This document shows, in pieces, positions 17,014 to 26,182 of a DNA stretch of 64,000 nt; positions within the stretch are counted from its first letter, which is position 1, and each line of letters begins with the position of its first letter. The notes beneath the pieces were generated by a model. The model ran no database searches. It was not told the origin of the DNA and saw nothing but the letters and a program-made list of their open reading frames with translations. The position numbers and the translations under genes were made by a program. Origin of the DNA: Psychroserpens sp. NJDZ02. GTDB taxonomy: Bacteria > Bacteroidota > Bacteroidia > Flavobacteriales > Flavobacteriaceae. Where the stretch lies: the NCBI RefSeq assembly GCF_004843725.1, contig NZ_CP039451.1, positions 2,359,501-2,423,500 on the forward strand. Reading direction: 5' to 3'.

Positions 17014-19269
17014 TTAAAAATAGTCAGCTTTTATTCTAGACTTTATTTCTTTTAACTGTTCTAGCTCTCCATTTTCAAATTCTATACTTAGTTTAGAAAT
17101 GGGTTCTAGTAAATTATGTTGAAGAAAGATATCCTCTTTATGATGGTTTTGTGCAATTTCTAAATGCTCTAATAAAGCCATTTCAGACGGATGATCTTTA
17201 CTTAAAAACATAGCATTGTATTTAGTGTAATCCGCTATGTTGTTCAACCCTTTTGAAGTATCTTTAAATACTTTCAACATCATATGATATTGGTCTTTAG
17301 GGAAATTAATAAATGTTTCTTTTGGATAACTTTGCAATAGATTTTCGTACGCAATTTTAGCGTCTTTATATCTTTTATCTTGTTCTAAAGTATTGGCATA
17401 ATCAAAATCTAGTTTCCAATCTCTAGTTTCTGGCACCTCTTTTTTTATGGTTTCACAAAGTGCAATAGTTGCCTTATTATCAAAGCCTGCGGTTAAACAT
17501 TTTAAAGCTAATTTTAAATAACAGGCTTTGTTAGTCGATAGTTCTGCTGCCTTTTTTAAAGATTCTGCTCCAGCAGTATAATCGAATAACATCCATTGAA
17601 TAAATCCGTTGTTTCTGTATTCACTAAATCTCGTTGGGTCATCTATTAAATCGTCAGCTGTAGCTTTACCTAATGCTTCTGGGTGTTCTAGAAACGTATA
17701 ATAACAAATCCATTGAAATACAGGACGCAATTCTGGTGATAATTTATTTTGCTCAAAATTATAGATGGCATATTTATGGCATTCCTCATAATCACCCATT
17801 TCTACAAGTGCTTCGATACACATATTCATGGTGCCGCAATAATCATTGTCATCGAATTCATAAAACTCAACTTCTGCATGCATATCTTCAAAAAAGGCCG
17901 TGTAATTATGGTTTCTTCTATGAATATTCATTCGTAAGTTATACAACCAAGGTGCGAAAGAATGTTTTGGTAGCGGAAAATCTGCAAGCGCTTCATTAAT
18001 TACTTCAAGCGCTTCATCAAATCTATGTAATCTAAATAAGGCTCGTGCTTGAAAAAACAAGGTTTTAAGCGTTGGTGTTTCTCTGCGATGAAACTGTACA
18101 ACGATATCTAAAATGCCTTGCCAGCTTTCTATTCGGCCATTAACCTCTAGTAAATACTGCAAATACTCACTCATCCTGAGTCCGTTTCTAAAAGCGTCGT
18201 GGTAGGCAGCTCCTGTTTGGTTGTAATCTTTGTCAAGGAAAAAAGATTTCGCTTTTAAAACGTGAAGTAACGGGTTTTTAGGGTTTAAAGCTAAGCCTTG
18301 TTCTACACAAGCCTCAATAGTTGGTTTGTGCTTTGTATGATAATATCCCGAATTTCCTATCAGGACATATTGATGCTGTGCCGATTGCCAACCTGAGTTA
18401 GCTAAGGCTTCCATATAGGTTTGATATTCCTCAAAATTGGTGTAGTTTTCTTCCGGAAACTGAGGTTCAGGTGGTGTTGCTACTATTTGAGATATAAAAT
18501 CATATTTCATAAAACTCTTAGCAAAATCGGCTAATAATAAACGTGTATGATCTGTTAAATCAAAATGTTTCCATTCTTTATCCCATAGCTTTTTTATTTC
18601 TGCCGACCATTTTGACCAAATCTCGACTTGTATCATGGCCAGGTTTTTACCAGCTTGATCCAAACGATTATCTAATTGTAAGCCTTTTAAAACCGTTTTA
18701 TTATGAGTAGCCGATGCTAAATCTAATAATTGAAAACAGTCTGCTTCTTCGGAAGATTCACATAATTGCTCTAATAGAGCCGATTGAATATTCCAAAGTA
18801 ATAAACGCGCTTCTGTTAACGCAGGATAACATTCTAAAACATATTTAAGCGTGATAATTGCCTCTTCAAATCGTTTGTCTTCTTGCAATTTTAATGCGTA
18901 ATGGATGTGTAAGGTTTCATTATATGAATACGTCATTAATGCTGTTTCATACACCCATTCTTTACAGTGTTTATAGTAACTACAAACATATTCGTAATCG
19001 GAAGGTAATACTTCATCTATGTCGATTAAAGCTTGTAAATAAGACTCCATAACGTCCATATTTAACTCTTCAAAAGCACCAAGATAAAGCATATAAATAC
19101 GATAATATCTAGCATTATCGGCAAGATTGTTATCTCCTAGTATTTCAAAATTTTCTTGAATATTATTTATTACAGATTGTAAAGGCGCAGAAAGATTGGC
19201 TTTATAAAGTGTTTCTGCATGCTCAATTTGTTTTATAACTTCTCTTCTTGTTAAACTCATTTTTTCCAT
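17014..19269 (-). CDS. Large TPR-repeat protein
   Basis: A 751-aa soluble protein built of helical pairs that read as tetratricopeptide repeats, for example HVLKAKSFFLDKDYNQTGAA near residue 334, TLFFQARALFRLHRFDEALE near residue 401, and repeats near 560-640. There is no signal peptide and no catalytic motif, so a scaffold role is likely. It is the last gene of the four-gene minus operon beginning at 23526. Its first 13 bases overlap the DUF1266 gene, implying coupled translation. Confidence 0.82.
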   Translation of the reverse strand: MEKMSLTRREVIKQIEHAETLYKANLSAPLQSVINNIQENFEILGDNNLADNARYYRIYMLYLGAFEELNMDVMESYLQALIDIDEVLPSDYEYVCSYYKHCKEWVYETALMTYSYNETLHIHYALKLQEDKRFEEAIITLKYVLECYPALTEARLLLWNIQSALLEQLCESSEEADCFQLLDLASATHNKTVLKGLQLDNRLDQAGKNLAMIQVEIWSKWSAEIKKLWDKEWKHFDLTDHTRLLLADFAKSFMKYDFISQIVATPPEPQFPEENYTNFEEYQTYMEALANSGWQSAQHQYVLIGNSGYYHTKHKPTIEACVEQGLALNPKNPLLHVLKAKSFFLDKDYNQTGAAYHDAFRNGLRMSEYLQYLLEVNGRIESWQGILDIVVQFHRRETPTLKTLFFQARALFRLHRFDEALEVINEALADFPLPKHSFAPWLYNLRMNIHRRNHNYTAFFEDMHAEVEFYEFDDNDYCGTMNMCIEALVEMGDYEECHKYAIYNFEQNKLSPELRPVFQWICYYTFLEHPEALGKATADDLIDDPTRFSEYRNNGFIQWMLFDYTAGAESLKKAAELSTNKACYLKLALKCLTAGFDNKATIALCETIKKEVPETRDWKLDFDYANTLEQDKRYKDAKIAYENLLQSYPKETFINFPKDQYHMMLKVFKDTSKGLNNIADYTKYNAMFLSKDHPSEMALLEHLEIAQNHHKEDIFLQHNLLEPISKLSIEFENGELEQLKEIKSRIKADYF

Positions 19270-19916
19270 GTTTTAAACCAATCGGCATGTTCTATATGTA
19301 AACGTTGGTAGCATTCCCAAAGCGTCGCTGTTCCCGGAAATTTACTAACATCTTGTTCTGTTGCTCCCAAAACGTATTCATCGCCTAAACATACGTTACG
19401 GTGAAAATCGCTCCAACTAGAAAAGGTCGATTTTATAGTGTCGTTAGCTTCTTCTAAACGTAAAATCATTTCATCTGTACCGATAAAACCTAATACATGA
19501 CCTAAACGCATTTGAAAAATATAAAAGGCCATTTCGTACCCAATAAGTTTCTCTTTTCTTAAGCTAAAACGGTATTTCCACACCATTTTGTAGATGGCTT
19601 TTGTTATTTGATTTTCTTCAGCATTGTATTTGGCATCAAAATCGGTAGAGGTAATCATACGAAACTCTGAAGCGAGTTTATCAAATTGATGAGATACCAT
19701 TTGTCCGCTTTCATAACGTTGTAAACTATTGCGTAAGTGCAAACCAGATTTTATACCAAATAAACTTAAAAGGCGTTTGGCTTGCTTTACATGCATTTGG
19801 TCTTCTAAATCGAAACCAGACCAACTTGTTAAATCTGCGTTTTTATAATTTTTCTTTAATATCAAGGCCGATAAATTTAATTGGTCTTGTATTTCGGGTG
19901 TGATCTCTTGTGTCAT
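19257..19916 (-). CDS. DUF1266 domain protein
   Basis: A 219-aa protein. The C-terminal half (from about residue 120) has the DUF1266 pattern: GYEMAFYIFQMRLGHVLGFI, then a helix, then FSSWSDFHRNVCLGDEYVLG. Family members are found in E. coli YbeU/YbeR and in conflict-type gene neighbourhoods; no activity is established. The N-terminal 110 residues are unmatched. It overlaps the TPR gene by 13 bp and is 3 bp downstream of the 844-aa gene. Confidence 0.72.
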   Translation of the reverse strand: MTQEITPEIQDQLNLSALILKKNYKNADLTSWSGFDLEDQMHVKQAKRLLSLFGIKSGLHLRNSLQRYESGQMVSHQFDKLASEFRMITSTDFDAKYNAEENQITKAIYKMVWKYRFSLRKEKLIGYEMAFYIFQMRLGHVLGFIGTDEMILRLEEANDTIKSTFSSWSDFHRNVCLGDEYVLGATEQDVSKFPGTATLWECYQRLHIEHADWFKTWKK

Positions 19917-19919
19917 TAT

Positions 19920-22454
19920 CTAAGCGTTTAAGTCGTCAACAACTTGTAATAAAGCGGTTGTTAAATCTTCTGAATAGGCTCCAGATTTTGCCATTGCTTG
20001 TAATCCCATGCCGTATGAAGCTGCCATTTGAGTGTCTTTTACTAAGTGTACAAATAAACTTCGGCAAAGATTTCCGTAGGTTTCTTGCGCTGTTCCTGGT
20101 GCTAAATTAGTATCTAGTAAAGTCATATAAAGTGCCTGACCCATTCGTACTTGTATTGCTGTTTCATCGTCAAGTAACCAGGTTTTAAATTCTTCTATTT
20201 TTTCATCTAAAGGTTGTAAAAGTTCGGTATCGTAACTTCCGTTTTCGCTGTAATGTTCTAGATTATGAAGTACAGCATCTACATATTTTTGACTGATTTC
20301 TGTAACTTCCATTTCAATTGTAATGGTTTGAGAACCATCAACAGCTGTAGATGGTTCTGTTGTTGTTTCTTCTTTAAAGTGGACATTGTAAAAAGCTTCA
20401 ATAGCCGTTACTAATTCTGTATGATTACTGAAATCGGCTAACTCACTTTGACTATATTCAGAAAGATATTTAGTAGTATTTACGTTTAGCTTATCTTTTT
20501 TTAACGTCACTAAAAAGTAGGTTAAATACACTTCAATTTCTGATGAAATTTCTGCGAAAGCAACATTTTCAGAAGCTTTTAGTTTACATTTTCTATGAAA
20601 AGTGATGATACGGTTGATAGCCTTATCTAAGAAATAACTAGTATCATCTTTGCGATCATTAAAATAGGTTGCTGTTCTTACACCTTGCGTAGTTAAAAGA
20701 TCGGAAACCCAAACAGCTTCTTGTCTAGAACTGTAATAAAAATCGCCTAAATAATTAAACCACGCTTGAATTATGTTCAGTTCTAACGGACGCGCTTCGT
20801 TGATATAATGTCCGCCAGCAAACGTGTTACAAATTTTAGCCACACAAGCATCAATACTTTTAAGCGCCCCAATTTCGTTTACACGAGAATAATTTCCTGG
20901 TTCAACACATAAAGTAATGAGTATTTTTGTGATTAACGGTAGGTTTTGTTTTCTAATATCGTCTCTAACATCTCTTGTAGAATAGGCCATTTCTAATAAA
21001 TATAACTGAAGAATCTCTTGCTGTTCTGCGTTGTATAAATTGAAAAGTTCCTCGCGAGCATCATAAAACGTGCGAACTAAAAATTGATTTAAGGGATTTT
21101 TAATACTTTCTTTAATAAAACCATGAAGAAACCCCTTTAAGTTATCTTTAGTTTGAAAAACGTTTTTAATTAAAAATTCACCCGTCATTTGAAAATCCTT
21201 GTGATCAAAACGCATCACAGGAAGTTTTCCTTGTCGCTCTTCAATCAATAGGTCTGAAAAAATGGTATTATATGTTTCTGTTTGGTTTTTAATACCTGTT
21301 TCTGGATGACATTTATTAAACCAAAACGGAATACATTGCAGGGGTAGTGCTTCTGCCGTGTTCTCCGTGAAAATTAGTTTACCATAATCTTTAAAAGCTT
21401 CAGAATAAAAATTGCTTCCATCATCGGCAATTAACCAATCAATAAATCTTAAATAGCAAACATCTAACTGTTCTTGCGGTATACTTTTATCACGATTATT
21501 AAATAATAAAACATCGCCTGAATCCCATAACATTCTAGGACCTAATGCGGCAATTAACGGATAGAAACCTTCAGCCGTTTTTAAATTAAGTAATTCTAAA
21601 CTTTTAACGTCTCCAAAAATCAAGCGTTCTTTTATCGCTTTATGTGCTTCATAAATAACTTCTAAGCTATTGTAATAATAAGCTGCTAAATCTGTGGTAA
21701 ACCAAGGTAGCATTAAATCGTAAGCACCAGTAACATATACGCGACCTACAGGTAATATGTTATGAAATTCAGAGATAAATTTACGCCAGTCATTATCAAA
21801 AAAATATTCAATAAAATCGTTGTCTATTTTAAACGGAAATTTAGTTATTGTTTTATCTGAATGGACAACCGAATATGTTTCGTTTAAAATTTGGTGTCTA
21901 ATGCAAAATTGAATTAGAAAATCTGAGCTCAACACATCACGAATATCAAAAATCCGATCCACTAAAAAACGAGCGATAGGAAGAGAGGCTTCCGATTCAC
22001 TTTGTATTAGCATTTTTAAAACCTGAAATATTTGTGTTTTTAAATCTTCAGAAACGGCATCGGTTTGTAAATAACTTAAACTAAAATTTAAAAACTCGAT
22101 GAGCTTATTCGTGCTTTTTTCATCAGGGAAAAAACCTTTTTTTAGTATTGGAAACCAAGACCCAACAAGCTCTAAACCTTCCTGTTCATTGGCATAAACC
22201 TTTGGGTGAAAATAGAGGTGTTGTGCTGTGTTTTCTGTGAACTCAGCTGTTACACCTTCGTGTTTACTGCTATTTAAAGCATTTCTAAAAACATCAGTAT
22301 CTGTAGCGTCCATTAATTCTAAAACTTGAAGTAGTGCTTTCACTTCAGGTGGGGCTAAAGATTCTAACTTTAATTTGGGTACTATTTTTTCTTTAAAAAT
22401 CGCAGACATGTGCTGGGGGTATTCAAATTTAATATTTTGCTTTTTAGAAAACAC
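19920..22454 (-). CDS. Unknown 844-aa, mostly helical protein
   Basis: A large soluble protein with no recognised domain. The pattern of amphipathic helices across its whole length suggests an alpha-solenoid or ARM/HEAT-like scaffold. An acidic, Thr-rich linker occurs near 705-725 (EETTTEPSTAVDG). No signal peptide, membrane helix, Walker or nuclease motif is seen. It is cotranscribed with the SMI1/KNR4 protein upstream (7-bp gap) and DUF1266 and TPR genes downstream. It is likely the core scaffold of this operon; that is inference from size and context. Confidence 0.75.
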   Translation of the reverse strand: MFSKKQNIKFEYPQHMSAIFKEKIVPKLKLESLAPPEVKALLQVLELMDATDTDVFRNALNSSKHEGVTAEFTENTAQHLYFHPKVYANEQEGLELVGSWFPILKKGFFPDEKSTNKLIEFLNFSLSYLQTDAVSEDLKTQIFQVLKMLIQSESEASLPIARFLVDRIFDIRDVLSSDFLIQFCIRHQILNETYSVVHSDKTITKFPFKIDNDFIEYFFDNDWRKFISEFHNILPVGRVYVTGAYDLMLPWFTTDLAAYYYNSLEVIYEAHKAIKERLIFGDVKSLELLNLKTAEGFYPLIAALGPRMLWDSGDVLLFNNRDKSIPQEQLDVCYLRFIDWLIADDGSNFYSEAFKDYGKLIFTENTAEALPLQCIPFWFNKCHPETGIKNQTETYNTIFSDLLIEERQGKLPVMRFDHKDFQMTGEFLIKNVFQTKDNLKGFLHGFIKESIKNPLNQFLVRTFYDAREELFNLYNAEQQEILQLYLLEMAYSTRDVRDDIRKQNLPLITKILITLCVEPGNYSRVNEIGALKSIDACVAKICNTFAGGHYINEARPLELNIIQAWFNYLGDFYYSSRQEAVWVSDLLTTQGVRTATYFNDRKDDTSYFLDKAINRIITFHRKCKLKASENVAFAEISSEIEVYLTYFLVTLKKDKLNVNTTKYLSEYSQSELADFSNHTELVTAIEAFYNVHFKEETTTEPSTAVDGSQTITIEMEVTEISQKYVDAVLHNLEHYSENGSYDTELLQPLDEKIEEFKTWLLDDETAIQVRMGQALYMTLLDTNLAPGTAQETYGNLCRSLFVHLVKDTQMAASYGMGLQAMAKSGAYSEDLTTALLQVVDDLNA

Positions 22455-22461
22455 TTCTGTT

Positions 22462-23526
22462 TTAAGACCTATTAGTTGTTACTAAATCATTCTCATCTTC
22501 CATTTCGACTTGTTCTCCTAATAAACTTTTGATAAAGGTATTTAAACTGTCTGCTTCGATATAGCCAATGTCTTGGTCGGCACCAAAACGAATAACTTGA
22601 CCTGAAGTACCCAAAGTGTTTGGAGCAAAATCTAATGCTAGAAAATTACCGTTTTCTAAATCAAAAAAGGGAATCCAATAAGGTGTTGTGTACATTTGTA
22701 AGGTTTTACCTTTGTTTGTGCTATATGTATCTAATAACTCGTCCTGTGTCCAGTTGTTATAAACATTTTTCCAACTTTTCCATTCTTTTACTATTTTTTC
22801 GGCACTCATAATTGGAAAGTTTTCAATCCCATTGTGTAACGATAAGTAATCTTTAATTAGCGAAGGGAATGGAAAGTTAGCTTCTTTCTCAAATTGATTA
22901 TAAATAGCCTCATTGTTTTTTGGAGGACAAACGTTTAGTTGTTTAGAGTCTATTAGCTTTTTAAAGTTCTGGGAGAGCTCTTCAAAATTATTGTAGGCAT
23001 TTAATTGAATGAATGGCTCTAGGAAATCTACTTTTTCTTTAGCTAATTTTTCAGCAATAAATTGATTGGGAATAAATTGAGTAATGAAGGCACCTGTATC
23101 GTTATAAATTAATCCTTCTGTAAGATTTGAAGTTGATTGACTGCTGTACAAATTCTCTGCAAAAGAATAGATTTTAGGCGTGATTTTATCTGCATCGTCT
23201 TCGTCAAGATCGATGTCATCAAACCATTCTTTAAAAATTGGAGTGTTTTCAATTTGTAAGGTTAAGATGTTTTTACCTTCCAAAAAGGCAATACCATAAA
23301 AATTGCTAGTAGATATGTTGTCAGGAGTAATGACTAATAGTTTGTAAACTTCTTGGTTTGAAAATTTTTGCACAGCTTTTAACAACGCATCTCTAAAAGC
23401 AAAACTATTTTTATAATGCTCGGGGGTTTCTAGTTTTGCAAGTGTGTCTATGGTGATTGGATCAAAATTAAAATCATTCCATTTCATCTCCTTTAAATTA
23501 GCTGTATATGCAGTAATATTTCTCAT
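22462..23526 (-). CDS. SMI1/KNR4 (SUKH) domain protein
   Basis: A 354-aa protein. Residues about 205-345 form a SUKH domain: FPFPSLIKDYLSLHNGIENF, a Trp-rich stretch near 248-260, WIPFFDLENGNFLALDFAP, and a closing strand before FIKSLLG. The N-terminal 190 residues form a separate domain I do not recognise. SUKH proteins often act as immunity proteins against nuclease-type toxins, and also appear in regulatory roles. First gene of the operon; a dyad-like promoter lies 24 bp upstream. Confidence 0.78.
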   Translation of the reverse strand: MRNITAYTANLKEMKWNDFNFDPITIDTLAKLETPEHYKNSFAFRDALLKAVQKFSNQEVYKLLVITPDNISTSNFYGIAFLEGKNILTLQIENTPIFKEWFDDIDLDEDDADKITPKIYSFAENLYSSQSTSNLTEGLIYNDTGAFITQFIPNQFIAEKLAKEKVDFLEPFIQLNAYNNFEELSQNFKKLIDSKQLNVCPPKNNEAIYNQFEKEANFPFPSLIKDYLSLHNGIENFPIMSAEKIVKEWKSWKNVYNNWTQDELLDTYSTNKGKTLQMYTTPYWIPFFDLENGNFLALDFAPNTLGTSGQVIRFGADQDIGYIEADSLNTFIKSLLGEQVEMEDENDLVTTNRS

Positions 23527-23549
23527 TTCCGATTTTTATTATTAGACTG

Positions 23550-23595
23550 CTAAGGTACTTGGCTATATCGGTCGGACTATCCCCGAAAACGATGA
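23550..23595 (-). promoter_or_regulatory. Dyad-type promoter of the 17-23.5 kb operon
   Basis: On the minus strand the -7 box is TACCTTAG (23550-23557, one mismatch), preceded after 22 bp by a degenerate operator at 23580-23595 (plus strand TCCCCGAAAACGATGA, 10 of 16 bases shared with TCACTGAATTCAGTGA). It is weaker than the others, but the position is identical. Confidence 0.5.
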
Positions 23596-23655
23596 TTTTA
23601 TTTATTACAAGATATTTTTTAGCAAATAAATAACAATAACTGGCTTTTGCTTACA

Positions 23656-24783
23656 TCAAGTTTTCTTTATAAATTGACGCATGGGACCATAGCTGGCATA
23701 AGTGGATTTGAAGCTAGGCATTATGCTTTTAAGTAAGTCTGAGAGAGAAAAATAAGGGTGTTGATCAAGACAGGTAATAACTAAATTTTTAGAGATTTTT
23801 AAATCCTGATGATGAATAGCGTCACAACTTAAAGCATAATTAAGCAATTTTGGGTCTAATGATTTGGCTCTAAATTCACCTTGAAATTCATTAGTTATAT
23901 TGGCTTCATTCTCGTTGTTTTGTAACGTTACTGCAAGTGTATCAGACATTGGACCGTTTCCATGTCTAGTTTGATAACAACGCGTAACGTAAAAGATATC
24001 AACTTGTGTTGCATTGCTTAAATGTGTTTTTATAAGTTGAATAGCATTTTTAGAAGAGGTGTAGCTCCAAGTAGTGTGTGGATAAAATCCATGTTGGGTA
24101 TCTAGTAAAATTCCCTGGCTGCCCTCAAAAATAAAATGCTCAAATGTTGTCGCTAATTCTGAAAGTGATGTTACACTATAAAACTTTTTAATATCTAAAC
24201 AACTGTCGGTAAAATAGTTTTCGTTATACTCCTTTAGTTCATTTTGATAATACTCCTGTACCGATTTTGGCTGACTTTTTAGCTTTGTTTCGTAATAGGT
24301 CTTGATACTTTGTAAACGCTGTTTTAAAACCCATTCAAACTGTAAGTCGTTTGCGTACAAATAAACTTCATCTTTATTTCTAGCAATGGTTGTTCCAAAA
24401 CCTAAACCACAGGAGCCGTGATTTTGTTGTTTTTCTATCGCTCTATTAAAAGCAATATCATAAAATGTAGTAATCATCGCTAAGGGATGAAAATATAATT
24501 TAGGCTGATAGGTTTTTAAGAAATCACCTTCGTCTAAAATAGCAGGCGGAAATAGGGTCGTATGTTCCGAGTAATACGTTGGAACTCCCAATAATGTTCC
24601 GGAACCAAAATTACTAAAGGTATGTGTTAGTTTATCTGTACTTACTGTGTGCCCAATTTGATGACCACCAGAAAATCGAATCACTACACTTTTTTCAGGA
24701 TGTTGAGATGCCAGAAAGTCGGTAGTCAACCCTTTTCCAGCATCTCCAAATCCTAAGTCTATAACTATACTGCACTTTGGCAT
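23656..24783 (-). CDS. Adenylosuccinate synthetase (PurA) paralogue
   Basis: A 375-aa PurA-family protein, shorter than the usual 420-430 aa. The P-loop-like motif GFGDAGKG (residues 11-18) keeps the catalytic Asp14 that PurA uses to deprotonate IMP. GHTV (44-47) and the substrate loop RCYQTRHGNGPMSDT are present, and NEFQGEFRAKSLD corresponds to the region downstream of the aspartate loop. PurA joins IMP and aspartate using GTP. The vWA partner, the absence of purine genes and the short length argue for a dedicated paralogue with a changed substrate. Start codon directly abuts the vWA stop codon. Confidence 0.82.
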   Translation of the reverse strand: MPKCSIVIDLGFGDAGKGLTTDFLASQHPEKSVVIRFSGGHQIGHTVSTDKLTHTFSNFGSGTLLGVPTYYSEHTTLFPPAILDEGDFLKTYQPKLYFHPLAMITTFYDIAFNRAIEKQQNHGSCGLGFGTTIARNKDEVYLYANDLQFEWVLKQRLQSIKTYYETKLKSQPKSVQEYYQNELKEYNENYFTDSCLDIKKFYSVTSLSELATTFEHFIFEGSQGILLDTQHGFYPHTTWSYTSSKNAIQLIKTHLSNATQVDIFYVTRCYQTRHGNGPMSDTLAVTLQNNENEANITNEFQGEFRAKSLDPKLLNYALSCDAIHHQDLKISKNLVITCLDQHPYFSLSDLLKSIMPSFKSTYASYGPMRQFIKKT

Positions 24784-25647
24784 TTATAACATGTTTTCTA
24801 CTTCTGTATTATCAGAAGACGTATTGGTGTTTGTTGTAGCGTTATATGGTTTGTGATTTTGAATGACTACATCTGCAATGCGTTTTGCTACGGTTTTAAA
24901 ATCAGGAATTTCTATAAAATTATCACCTAAAAGTGCCTTCCAATTACCTTTTCTTCTGTCTTGCTTGGCATAATCATTATGCTCTAAATGTAAATGAAAC
25001 ACATTATATTTTTCTTGAGCTTCTTTTATTATCGCTTCTGAAGTAATGGTTTCTGCTTCATCAGCACAGGTATATCGTTTAATGATTTCTGCTGGAATCG
25101 TAGGAAAAACAGGCTCATCACCAATGGTGAATAAAAAGCCTTTTTGTTGTCTTTTTTCCCAACAATCAATAGCGGTATGACGTGCAGCAAACAAATGTGC
25201 CAAGTTATAACCTTCTTGATTGTTTCCGCCCCCGCCACTTTCTAAATAGACGCGTGTTAACCAACGGTCTAACAATTCGGCAGAAGACTCAAATTGTCCA
25301 ACTTGTAAAGGTGCGCTGTCATAAATAAAATCTCCAATACCTAAAAATAAGACTTGTGGATCTTCAATCCCAGCTTCCATTAAAGAACCAATAAGGTCTG
25401 GTAGGGCTTCTTTTACAATATGTTCTGGCACAAAACCCATACTTCCAGTAACATCTAATGCTACAATAATAGATACAGTTTCAGGATGTTCTTCAGAATC
25501 TCTAGATTCTCTTACAACTGCTTTTACAGGATCCATTTCTGGGTCTATTTGTCTAGATGTAAATATTTCTTCTCTAGATTTGTTACTGTAATTTTTAGTT
25601 TTGCGTAATCGTTTATAAGCGTCGTTACTAAATCTTCCTCCTCCCAT
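24784..25647 (-). CDS. von Willebrand factor A domain protein
   Basis: A 287-aa soluble vWA protein. The MIDAS metal site is seen as DVTGSM (Asp65), with a conserved Thr/Asp later in LFLGIGDFIYD and FTIGDEPVFP. A glycine-rich loop YLESGGGGNNQEG lies near residue 135. The N-terminal MGGGRFSNDAYKRLR segment is basic. vWA proteins in bacterial operons usually work with AAA+ (MoxR) ATPases or act as metal-dependent adaptors; no ATPase is seen here. It is cotranscribed with the coiled-coil gene upstream and the PurA paralogue downstream. Confidence 0.88.
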   Translation of the reverse strand: MGGGRFSNDAYKRLRKTKNYSNKSREEIFTSRQIDPEMDPVKAVVRESRDSEEHPETVSIIVALDVTGSMGFVPEHIVKEALPDLIGSLMEAGIEDPQVLFLGIGDFIYDSAPLQVGQFESSAELLDRWLTRVYLESGGGGNNQEGYNLAHLFAARHTAIDCWEKRQQKGFLFTIGDEPVFPTIPAEIIKRYTCADEAETITSEAIIKEAQEKYNVFHLHLEHNDYAKQDRRKGNWKALLGDNFIEIPDFKTVAKRIADVVIQNHKPYNATTNTNTSSDNTEVENML

Positions 25648-25649
25648 AA

Positions 25650-26000
25650 TTATATGTCGTTTATGATTGCGCCAAATAAATGCGAGTAACGTTTTTTGGC
25701 TAATTCTAATTTAATTTCTAAGTTTCTAATTTTAACAGACATTTCTAAGTCTTTGATTACATAATTTTTTGCATCAAAATCTGAGGCTAAAACTAAACTG
25801 TTTGCGTCTGTCGGACTCATGTCTAACATGTTTTCTTGCTCGCGTTTTAGACGTCTTAATGACAACGCTAAATCTTCTGTTTCGCGCTTGTACATTAATT
25901 GTGCATCCTCTGCAATGGCATTGGCACGATCGTCTCTTATTTTTTCGTTATTACGCTTTAATGAATCTAAAAAAGCAGCACTTTTAACATTGTCTTCCAT
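25650..26000 (-). CDS. Small coiled-coil protein
   Basis: A 116-aa, almost wholly helical protein with long charged heptad stretches (MYKRETEDLALSLRRLKREQ, and 85-105). No family is known to me. First gene of the coiled-coil / vWA / PurA-like operon, 2 bp before the vWA start. It may be a partner or tether of the vWA protein. Confidence 0.72.
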   Translation of the reverse strand: MEDNVKSAAFLDSLKRNNEKIRDDRANAIAEDAQLMYKRETEDLALSLRRLKREQENMLDMSPTDANSLVLASDFDAKNYVIKDLEMSVKIRNLEIKLELAKKRYSHLFGAIINDI

Positions 26001-26016
26001 AAAAAAAAGTTTACAA

Positions 26017-26063
26017 CAAAGTTAACCATTACAACTTGCTTTTTTAATCCCTGAAAAGGGTGA
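26017..26063 (-). promoter_or_regulatory. Dyad-type promoter of the vWA/PurA-like operon
   Basis: The minus-strand -7 box is TAACTTTG (26017-26024, exact TAnnTTTG). After 23 bp lies an imperfect palindrome, plus strand TCCCTGAAAAGGGTGA (26048-26063), matching the regulon operator at 11 of 16 positions. The start codon is 17 bp downstream. Confidence 0.55.
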
Positions 26064-26117
26064 TTTTACTTTTTATTTAAAAAAGTAACTTAACAACTAT
26101 TTTTAGATGTCCTAATA

Positions 26118-26163
26118 TCTCCGAAAAAGAAGACTTAATTTACTTGTTAAGTGATTATCTTTG
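26118..26163 (+). promoter_or_regulatory. Dyad-type promoter of the 26183 gene
   Basis: TATCTTTG at 26156-26163 is an exact TAnnTTTG. Twenty-two bp upstream, 26118-26133 reads TCTCCGAAAAAGAAGA, a poor operator (9 of 16) that resembles the one at 23580. It is divergent from the vWA operon promoter. Confidence 0.45.
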
Positions 26164-26182
26164 GTGTTCTTAAAAAGGATTT

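Noticed and set aside
23656..24783. PurZ-type enzyme of the 2-aminoadenine (Z-genome) pathway
   Set aside because: The P-loop keeps the catalytic Asp (GFGDAGKG), whereas PurZ has lost it, and there are no phage or dNTP-modifying partners.
24784..25647. A complete MoxR-vWA system
   Set aside because: No AAA+ ATPase is present anywhere in the window.
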